NCBI RefSeq assembly: GCF_002217395.1
Contig: NZ_MUHD01000030.1
Location: 1-64,000, forward strand
Length of the DNA: 64,000 bases
Direction: 5' to 3'
DNA from: Flavobacterium plurextorum
Lineage (GTDB): Bacteria; Bacteroidota; Bacteroidia; Flavobacteriales; Flavobacteriaceae
This document shows, one piece after another, positions 58,833 to 64,000 of this stretch (its first letter is position 1; each line of letters opens with the position of its first letter). The translations under genes and the position numbers were made by a program. Under the pieces are notes generated by a model. That model had not been told where the DNA came from. It ran no database searches and saw only the letters and a list, made by a program, of their open reading frames with translations.

Positions 58833-59054
58833 ATGGCTACAAATAAACAATTATTAGGAAAAGGAATCAAATATTTAACTGGCGCTCTGCCATTAATGTT
58901 TCTTGGACCTTCGTTGATTTACAATGCTTTTATGAATCAACATACCAATTGGCACTATTTGGTTTTAGGAATTGGAATTGTGGCTTGCTTAGCTTCTATG
59001 TTTTTAATTTTCTACGGATTGAAAACAATAATGAAAGGTATATTTAATGACTAA
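58833..59054 (+). CDS. DUF6095 family small membrane protein
   Basis: From ATG 58833 the protein is 73 residues, with MATNKQLLGKGIKYLTGALPLMFLGPSLIYNAFMNQ at the front and a second helix (VLGIGIVACLASMFLIFYGLKTIM). This is the DUF6095 pattern of Flavobacteriaceae. The function is unknown. The apparent longer start at 58767 reads through an inverted repeat (CAAGTTT/AAACTTG near 58794-58816) and is not used. It may be co-transcribed with murQ. Confidence 0.8.
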   Translation: MATNKQLLGKGIKYLTGALPLMFLGPSLIYNAFMNQHTNWHYLVLGIGIVACLASMFLIFYGLKTIMKGIFND

Positions 59055-59081
59055 TTTGTATCTTTACTAAAACTCTTTACT

Positions 59082-59312
59082 ATGGACATTCAAGCAGAAT
59101 TAAACTGGATTCATCAAGAAATTGATAAAGTTAAAGACCCTTCGTTTGTTGAAAAATTAAAACATCTTTTACAATCTGTAAACAATTCTACAATTGACTC
59201 AGATGCTGCTTATAATTTAGATATCCAAAATGCCTTGAATAATATAAAAAAAGGTAATTTTTATACTGAAGACGAAGCAAAAGAAATAGCCAAAAAATGG
59301 GGAAGAAAATAA
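59082..59312 (+). CDS. Antitoxin of the second toxin-antitoxin pair
   Basis: A 76-residue, mostly helical, charged protein (MDIQAELNWIHQEIDKVKDPSFVEKLKHLL). It ends IKKGNFYTEDEAKEIAKKWGRK, resembling the C-terminal GTAKFYTFEELDEIL of the antitoxin at 31713. The family match is to RelB/ParD-like small antitoxins by position, not by strong motif. It overlaps the toxin gene by 16 bases, the usual coupling. No DNA-binding domain is obvious. Confidence 0.75.
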   Translation: MDIQAELNWIHQEIDKVKDPSFVEKLKHLLQSVNNSTIDSDAAYNLDIQNALNNIKKGNFYTEDEAKEIAKKWGRK

Positions 59313-59611
59313 TCTGGTCAAGCGATGCTTTGAACCAGCTAGAAGACATTCACTTCTATATTTTCTTTGAAAGTAAATCCATTAAAATAGCTGACAAAGT
59401 AGTTAATACAATTTTTAACAGTACAGATATATTAAAAACACAATCAGAAGTTTACAAACTTGACAAACAAAAAATCAATAATGATGGCAGTTTTAGAGTT
59501 TATTCTGTTTATGACTACGCTGTTTCTTACCAAGTTACAGAAGATACGATTTATATACTTCGAGTGCGTCACAATGCACAAAAACCGAGAAAACATTTAT
59601 GGAAAGTCTAA
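59297..59611 (+). CDS. ParE/RelE-family toxin coupled to a pentapeptide-repeat gene
   Basis: A 104-residue protein with IIWSSDALNQLEDIHFYIFFESKSIKIADKVVNTIF (two helices after the first strand) and the ending TEDTIYILRVRHNAQKPRKHL, in which RVRHxxQxP is the typical ParE-like last strand. That fits a ParE-type toxin somewhat better than RelE. If ParE-like, the target would be DNA gyrase. The first 16 bases overlap the antitoxin gene and the last 13 overlap the pentapeptide gene start, so three genes are translationally coupled. Confidence 0.8.
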   Translation: MGKKIIWSSDALNQLEDIHFYIFFESKSIKIADKVVNTIFNSTDILKTQSEVYKLDKQKINNDGSFRVYSVYDYAVSYQVTEDTIYILRVRHNAQKPRKHLWKV

Positions 59612-60171
59612 TTCACATTCAAAAAACATTCGAAAAAGTTGTTTACATCGATAAAAAAATAAACAATCGTGAATTTGAAGATTGTGTGTTTAAAAATTGT
59701 GATTTCTCGAATAGTAATTTTAACTCTAATACTTTTTTAGACTGCGAATTTATTGACTGCAACTTATCTATGACAAGTTTAGCAGGAACGAGTTTAAAAA
59801 ATGTGACTTTCAGAAATTGCAAACTTTTAGGAATTGCTTTTAACGAATGTGACGATTTTTTATTTCAAGTTCATTTTGAAGAATGTGCTTTAGATTACGC
59901 TTCTTTTGCTAATAAAAAAATGCCAAAAACAAAGTTTATTAATTCGTCACTTAAAGAAGTAACTTTTGTTGGAACTAATTTAACCAGTTCTGTTTTTGAC
60001 AATTGTAACTTAGACGGTGCTATTTTTAATGAAACCCAACTGGCAGCAGTTGATTTTAGAACTGCTTACAATTACAAAATCGATCCTGAATTTAATGCAA
60101 TGCGAAAAGCTCAATTCTCAACTCAGGGAATCATTGGACTTTTAGATAAATACGATATCAAGATTGTATAA
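59599..60171 (+). CDS. Pentapeptide-repeat protein overlapping the toxin gene
   Basis: A 190-residue right-handed beta-helix protein. Repeats of the A(D/N)LxX type start at about residue 24 (FEDCVFKNCDFSNSNFNSN) and run to about 155. It ends in the familiar tail FRTAYNYKIDPEFNAMRKAQFS followed by GIIGLLDKYDIKI. Qnr and MfpA relatives mimic DNA and bind gyrase. This one belongs to a broader family whose function is not proven. The start ATG lies 13 bases before the toxin stop. The toxin-protein context makes a protective role against the toxin worth testing. Confidence 0.87.
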   Translation: MESLIHIQKTFEKVVYIDKKINNREFEDCVFKNCDFSNSNFNSNTFLDCEFIDCNLSMTSLAGTSLKNVTFRNCKLLGIAFNECDDFLFQVHFEECALDYASFANKKMPKTKFINSSLKEVTFVGTNLTSSVFDNCNLDGAIFNETQLAAVDFRTAYNYKIDPEFNAMRKAQFSTQGIIGLLDKYDIKIV

Positions 60172-60186
60172 ATAGCGGCTCAACTT

Positions 60187-61023
60187 TCATTTTTCAATTG
60201 TTCGCAATCCCTTCTTTATAATATAAGCTGTTTCTTTTACAGTGCTTTCTGTTTGCCACTTTTTGCATAAATCCTTAACAAAATCTGGTCGCGATTTACT
60301 GGCATCATTAAGCCAGTTCCCTACACTATCCTGAACATATTTTGATGGATCAGATTTCAGAGAATCTAAAATTTCCAAAGCCAATTCCGGTTTTTTCTTA
60401 AGCGCTTCGATATGTTCGCACCAAACTCCTCGCGGCCTAATTGCTTCGGTTGCAAAACGTCTGATATTTTCATCTTCATTTAAAGCCCATTTTAATAGAA
60501 TTTCAAGACTTTTATCCAAATTCTTTACAATATTTGAACGGACAGCCAGCCATGAAATTTCTCGAACTCCAAAATGCTTATCGGCTGCTAAAAACTGAAT
60601 TTTTTCTAACATTTCCTCAATTGTATATTTTGGATTTTTTCCTATTGTATATGCTGACCAGCATCTAACTAAATCTGATTTATGTTTAGAAATATCTGAC
60701 AGGATGCTTAAATCATTATTTAAAGCAGACAATTTTAATATTCCAGTTCCAATTGCTTCATTTATAGTATTAACTGTTTGCTTTTTCAAACTATTAATAT
60801 CTATTAAAATAGGTTCCAAATATTCCGTTCTATTTAATTCTTTCAAGAGGTTTTCGAGAAGTACAGTTTGATTAACAGCAAGCCATTCTACCAAATTCGC
60901 CGATTCAATTTCGCCTTTATTAAGCTGCTCTAAAATAGAACTCGGAATATCTTTTGCAGATCGTGCTCCTTTACGTTTTATGGTTGTATTCAATGTTTCA
61001 ATTTGATTCGTTAATTCGCTCAT
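60187..61023 (-). CDS. HEAT-repeat DNA alkylation repair-like protein
   Basis: A 278-residue all-helical protein. The repeats KHFGVREISWLAVRSNIVKNL, ENIRRFATEAIRPRGVW and KSDPSKYVQDSVGNWLNDASKSRP resemble AlkD/AlkC-type alkylpurine glycosylases, whose HEAT repeats bind damaged DNA. The catalytic residues cannot be assigned confidently. It is divergent, 100 bases apart, from the HxlR regulator gene. The two convergent ends with the pentapeptide gene are 15 bases apart. Confidence 0.75.
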   Translation of the reverse strand: MSELTNQIETLNTTIKRKGARSAKDIPSSILEQLNKGEIESANLVEWLAVNQTVLLENLLKELNRTEYLEPILIDINSLKKQTVNTINEAIGTGILKLSALNNDLSILSDISKHKSDLVRCWSAYTIGKNPKYTIEEMLEKIQFLAADKHFGVREISWLAVRSNIVKNLDKSLEILLKWALNEDENIRRFATEAIRPRGVWCEHIEALKKKPELALEILDSLKSDPSKYVQDSVGNWLNDASKSRPDFVKDLCKKWQTESTVKETAYIIKKGLRTIEK

Positions 61024-61122
61024 TCTGCTTAAAATTTTGACTATTTTTGTAAAGATCGGTAAGTTGAATCAGCCTGGCAATACCGCATATTTTTACCCCA
61101 TAGTGACACAAAAGTCAATTTT

Positions 61123-61473
61123 ATGCAAACAAAGGAACGAAACACAGAAAATAAAATTTGTCCATTAGAAATTGCTGTAAACTGTATCAGCGGAAAATGG
61201 AAAATTCCAATTGTCTGGCAGATTAATGACGGAAAAAAAAGACCAAGTGAATTTTTACGCGGCATTGCTAAAGTAGACAGACGCGTTTTAAATCAGCAGT
61301 TAAATGAAATGGTAGAAGACGGCATATTGATAAAACATTCTTTTAATGAACTTCCTCCGCGTGTTGAATATACTTTGACCGAAACTGGAGAACAATTAGT
61401 CGAAATACTATGGAAACTTAATGATTGGGGGAAATTACTGATTTCCGAAAATAAAATTGAGCTTCAATCTTAA
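61123..61473 (+). CDS. HxlR-family transcriptional regulator
   Basis: A 116-residue winged helix-turn-helix protein. CPLEIAVNCISGKWKIPIVWQI is the HxlR N-terminal signature, with Cys13 and Cys21 that could sense oxidants or electrophiles, as in HypR/YodB relatives. The recognition region is RPSEFLRGIAKVDRRVLNQQLNEMVEDGI. It probably controls its own operon with the DinB-like gene (12 bases downstream) and perhaps the divergent repair-like gene. A weak TGAC/GTCA pair (61104-61117) in front could be a binding site, but I do not rely on it. Confidence 0.88.
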   Translation: MQTKERNTENKICPLEIAVNCISGKWKIPIVWQINDGKKRPSEFLRGIAKVDRRVLNQQLNEMVEDGILIKHSFNELPPRVEYTLTETGEQLVEILWKLNDWGKLLISENKIELQS

Positions 61474-61485
61474 AACACGCAAATC

Positions 61486-62061
61486 ATGAAAACAGATGAA
61501 TCTTATTTAGAAAGTGTTAAAAAACAATTTTTGTATTACAAAACACTTGGCGAAAAAGCGATCAATCAATTAGAACCTGAACAACTTTTTTTTGAAACAA
61601 ATGATGATACTAACAGTATTGCCACGATTGTAAAACATATTTCGGGAAATATGCTTTCGCGATGGACAGACTTTTTAACTTCTGACGGTGAGAAGGAATG
61701 GCGAAATCGTGATTCAGAATTTGAGAATGATCTACAGTCAAAACAAGAGGTTTTAGAAGTTTGGAATAAAGGCTGGAAATGTCTGGAAAATGCATTGAGC
61801 AGCCTAAAACCAGAACAGCTTTCAGATATTATTTATATTCGAAATGAAGGTCATACCGTTATCGAAGCCATAAATAGACAACTTGCACATTATCCTTATC
61901 ATGTTGGGCAGATTATTTTTTATGCTAAACAACTAAAAAACAGTTCTTGGGACAGCTTATCCATTCCAAAGAATAAATCAGGAAATTACAATGCCGAAAA
62001 GTTTGCCAAAGAGAAAGAAATTAAGAACTTTACCGATGATGAATTAAATAAATTGAAATGA
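61486..62061 (+). CDS. DUF1572/DinB-like protein
   Basis: A 191-residue four-helix protein. SIATIVKHISGNMLSRWTDFLTSDGEKEWRNRDSEF and INRQLAHYPYHVGQIIFYAKQL hold the histidines of the DinB-type metal site. The family is named for damage-inducible DinB of Bacillus, and members may be thiol transferases. It is probably co-transcribed with the HxlR gene, a context seen with thiol- or electrophile-stress genes. Confidence 0.84.
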   Translation: MKTDESYLESVKKQFLYYKTLGEKAINQLEPEQLFFETNDDTNSIATIVKHISGNMLSRWTDFLTSDGEKEWRNRDSEFENDLQSKQEVLEVWNKGWKCLENALSSLKPEQLSDIIYIRNEGHTVIEAINRQLAHYPYHVGQIIFYAKQLKNSSWDSLSIPKNKSGNYNAEKFAKEKEIKNFTDDELNKLK

Positions 62062-62172
62062 AACGATTTTTGAATGATGAATAACGATTTTTGATTTATG
62101 ATTTGATCTTCATATTCAAATAATTCATACGTACAAAATCATAAACATCTACTTCGCAATAATTAAAATTAA
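62062..62172. repeat. ACGATTTTTGA short direct repeats upstream of the lipoprotein gene
   Basis: ACGATTTTTGAATGATGAAT is followed by ACGATTTTTGATTTATGATTTGAT, a short-period degenerate repeat. It looks like another of the intergenic repeat families of this genome. No promoter box is seen. Confidence 0.45.
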
Positions 62173-62544
62173 ATGAAAAAAATACTATTCTTACTTCCAG
62201 TATTGGCGCTGGTATCATGTTATAATGCCGAACACAATTGTAAAGATTTTAAAACCGGGAAATTCAAATTTGAGTTTGAAGTAAACGGCGTAAAAAAAAC
62301 TACGGTTTTTGAGCGCAAAGAAAATATTGAAATCGAAACATTTGAAGGAAAAACAGATACTTCGACTATTCGCTGGGTGAGCGACTGCGAATATGTACTG
62401 CAAAAAAAACACCCAAAAAACATGGCTGAAGAAAAAGCAATCAGCATGAAAATTCTAACCACTACAAAAGATTCTTATACATTTGAATTTGGTATGGTTG
62501 GATCTGAAGAAAAACAACGCGGTACAGTTTTTAAAATTGACTAA
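62173..62544 (+). CDS. Hypothetical lipoprotein, 123 aa
   Basis: A lipoprotein signal (ILFLLPVLALVSC, lipidated Cys near 16) precedes a small beta-rich domain (CKDFKTGKFKFEFEVNGVKKTTVFERKE). Similar short proteins in Flavobacteriaceae have sometimes been labelled DNA topoisomerase IV, which cannot be right given the size and the lipobox. The function is unknown. It is 25 bases upstream of the TerC gene and may be co-transcribed. Confidence 0.75.
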   Translation: MKKILFLLPVLALVSCYNAEHNCKDFKTGKFKFEFEVNGVKKTTVFERKENIEIETFEGKTDTSTIRWVSDCEYVLQKKHPKNMAEEKAISMKILTTTKDSYTFEFGMVGSEEKQRGTVFKID

Positions 62545-62569
62545 ATAAATATAAATAAACGCCTTTGAT

Positions 62570-63343
62570 ATGGAAATATTCTTAAATCCTGATGCTTGGA
62601 TTGCCTTATTGACTCTGACCTTTCTTGAAATTGTTTTAGGAATCGACAACATCATTTTTATATCTATTGTTACTGGAAAACTGCCTGAAGAAGATCGTAA
62701 AAAAGCAACCCGAATAGGTTTATTTCTGGCTATGTTCATGCGTATTGCTTTATTAATGGGAATCTCTTATTTGATTGCTATGAAAGCGACAATATTCAGC
62801 ATTCATTGGGGTTGGTTTGAAGGTGATTTTACTGGACAAGCCGTTATTTTATTCCTTGGAGGTTTATTTTTAATTTATAAAAGCACCAAAGAAATCAGCG
62901 AAAAAGTGGATCATAAAGGCGAAGAAGAAAAAACAATTAAAACAGCTGCAAAAAAATCATTTTCGAATGTTATTGTTCAGATTTTATTAATCGATTTAAT
63001 ATTTTCTGTGGATTCCATTTTAACTGCTGTTGGAATGACAAATGGTGTACACGGCGCATTGACTATTATGATAACCGCAGTTATTATTTCGGTTGCCGTT
63101 ATGATGTTATTTGCTGTTCCTGTTGGAAACTTCGTAAACAAAAACCCATCAATTCAAATATTAGGACTTTCGTTTTTAATCTTAATTGGATTCATGTTAA
63201 TTACAGAAAGTATGCACTTATCAAACGCTGCTCTTGCAGGTGAACACATTGGTGCTGTACCAAAAGGTTATTTATATTTTGCCATCTCATTTTCACTTGC
63301 TGTGGAATTTATTAATATGAGAATCCGCAAAAGACAAGCATAA
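62570..63343 (+). CDS. TerC family membrane protein
   Basis: A 257-residue protein with about seven membrane helices. The family motifs LEIVLGIDNIIFISIVTGKLPEEDRKKATRIGL and LIDLIFSVDSILTAVGM hold the acidic residues typical of TerC. Members confer tellurite resistance in some settings and supply manganese to exported metalloproteins in others. Its role here is not shown by context. It ends with a clear terminator. Confidence 0.88.
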   Translation: MEIFLNPDAWIALLTLTFLEIVLGIDNIIFISIVTGKLPEEDRKKATRIGLFLAMFMRIALLMGISYLIAMKATIFSIHWGWFEGDFTGQAVILFLGGLFLIYKSTKEISEKVDHKGEEEKTIKTAAKKSFSNVIVQILLIDLIFSVDSILTAVGMTNGVHGALTIMITAVIISVAVMMLFAVPVGNFVNKNPSIQILGLSFLILIGFMLITESMHLSNAALAGEHIGAVPKGYLYFAISFSLAVEFINMRIRKRQA

Positions 63344-63347
63344 ACAT

Positions 63348-63378
63348 AAAAAAGTCCCAAGAATGGGACTTTTTTTTT
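63348..63378 (+). terminator. Terminator of the TerC gene
   Basis: AAAAAAGTCCCA pairs with TGGGACTTTTTT around an AGAA loop, followed by T residues. Confidence 0.92.
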
Positions 63379-63399
63379 GATACTTTTAAAAACTTCCTC

Positions 63400-63430
63400 T
63401 CACCTCTTCACCTTTGCACCTTTGTAACCA
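63400..63430. repeat. CACCTTTG short repeat
   Basis: CACCTCTTCACCTTTGCACCTTTGTAACC is three imperfect units of the CACCTTTG-type intergenic family. Confidence 0.5.
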
Positions 63431-63497
63431 AAATAATAATCAGGTGTTTCTTTTACATTTCTATTTTATATAGTACATTAGATTTCAAATCTGACGC

Positions 63498-64000
63498 ATG
63501 AAAAATACCATTTCACAAAGAGTTGCCGACTTTTTAAAGAACTTCCCTCCTTTTAATTTTTTGCATCCAATGGATCTCGAAAAGCTTTCGGAACAAATCT
63601 CTATTGTTTATAAAGATAAAGATGCCGTTATTTTTGCCGAAAATGAAAAAGCTCATGATTCCTTCTATGTAGTTCACAAAGGAGCAGTTGCACTTAAAAA
63701 GAGTCAAAAAAGCACTGTTTTAGATATGTGTGACGAAGGTGATATTTTTGGATTACGTCCGCTTTTAGCACAGGAAAATTATATTATGGAAGCTGTGGCA
63801 CATGAAGAAACTATTCTGTATGCAATTCCAATAGCCGTATTTAAGCCTTATGCGCTGGAAAATAGAAATATTGGTAATTTCCTGATTGAAAGTTATGCTT
63901 CAAATACTAAAAATCCTTATTCTGATATTCATAAAGACAAACTATACGGCGATGATGATTTATTGAATGAAAACCGTCATTCCAATAATGATTCATTTGA
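63498..64000 (+). CDS. Cyclic-nucleotide-binding-domain protein (probable DUF294/CBS type), cut by the window end
   Basis: The reading frame is open from ATG 63498 to base 64000, at least 167 residues. MKNTISQRVADFLKNFPPFNFLHPMDLEKLSEQI begins the CNBD, followed by VIFAENEKAHDSFYVVHKGAVAL and GDIFGLRPLLAQENYIMEAVAHEETILYAIP. The family usually continues with two CBS domains and a DUF294 nucleotidyltransferase-like domain. These lie beyond the window, so the call is inference for that part. The segment after 150 (ENRHSNNDSF) is a linker. Confidence 0.8.
   Translation, partial: MKNTISQRVADFLKNFPPFNFLHPMDLEKLSEQISIVYKDKDAVIFAENEKAHDSFYVVHKGAVALKKSQKSTVLDMCDEGDIFGLRPLLAQENYIMEAVAHEETILYAIPIAVFKPYALENRNIGNFLIESYASNTKNPYSDIHKDKLYGDDDLLNENRHSNNDSF

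Noticed and set aside
61104..61117. TGAC/GTCA pair as an HxlR operator
   Set aside because: Only four bases per half and no second copy in the divergent region.
62173..62544. DNA topoisomerase IV label sometimes given to such short proteins
   Set aside because: The 123-residue protein has a lipobox and no topoisomerase motif.
1..64000. CRISPR array, insertion sequence, prophage, rRNA or tRNA
   Set aside because: No regular spacer-repeat pattern, no transposase, integrase or phage genes, and no tRNA-like or rRNA sequence seen while reading. Long perfect repeats are only the hairpins listed.

Overview
The window reads as core chromosome of a Flavobacterium-like member of the Bacteroidota (family Flavobacteriaceae). 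The evidence is the strongly AT-rich DNA and the TAnnTTTG -7 promoter boxes in front of many genes. Starts mostly lack Shine-Dalgarno sequences. A LamG protein carries a type IX secretion C-terminal signal. There is a fused ccoNO cytochrome oxidase gene, and several families largely confined to this group (DUF5606, DUF6452, DUF6048, DUF6095). I see no rRNA, tRNA, prophage, insertion sequence or CRISPR array.

Layout. 1-5500: a small envelope protein, a 25-codon membrane micro-ORF with its own promoter box and terminator, a secreted LamG protein, a cystathionine beta-synthase-like enzyme and an oligopeptidase B. 5600-13900: ybaB, threonine aldolase, prfB with its programmed +1 frameshift, msrB, an LpxD-type acyltransferase, an acyl-CoA carboxylase beta subunit, a DoxX protein and two unknowns. 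13900-24900: a complete cbb3 oxidase locus (hemN, safE-like, ccoH, ccoG, ccoP, ccoQ, ccoNO, ccoS, ccoI, Crp/Fnr-type regulator). 24900-33850: mazG, DUF5606, def, a FUSC membrane protein, mqo, ruvX, a toxin-antitoxin pair, a PAS protein and dapD. 33900-41530: a lipooligosaccharide core/surface glycan locus with three GT2 genes, a deacetylase, GT9, a sugar-kinase-like gene, a CgeB-like glycosyltransferase and an acyltransferase. 41600-54200: tsaC-type gene, cysteine desulfurase, lipoprotein, Smr protein, DUF2752, DUF1003, cysE-cysM, aldo/keto reductase, orphan histidine kinase and the rlmD-DUF6452-DUF6048 unit. 54200-64000: RNA and small-molecule methyltransferases, ZIP transporter, murQ, an overlapping antitoxin-toxin-pentapeptide operon, an alkylation-repair-like HEAT protein opposite an HxlR regulator with a DinB-like protein, TerC, and the start of a cyclic-nucleotide-binding protein.

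How parts work together. The strongest new observation is a small regulon. The near-identical palindrome ATGAYAnnTRTCAT lies 55-59 bases before hemN, ccoS and ccoI. It is centred exactly 29.5 bases before the TAnnTTTG box in two of these and 30.5 before a one-mismatch box in the third. That is the geometry of a class II Crp/Fnr activator, and the likely activator gene sits in the same cluster. The second point of interest is a ParE/RelE-like toxin gene overlapping a pentapeptide-repeat gene, a possible toxin-antitoxin-protector arrangement. The third is prfB, which carries an internal AGGAGG in a phylum whose ribosomes generally hide the anti-Shine-Dalgarno sequence. Intergenic spaces hold several families of degenerate dispersed repeats and long perfect hairpins.
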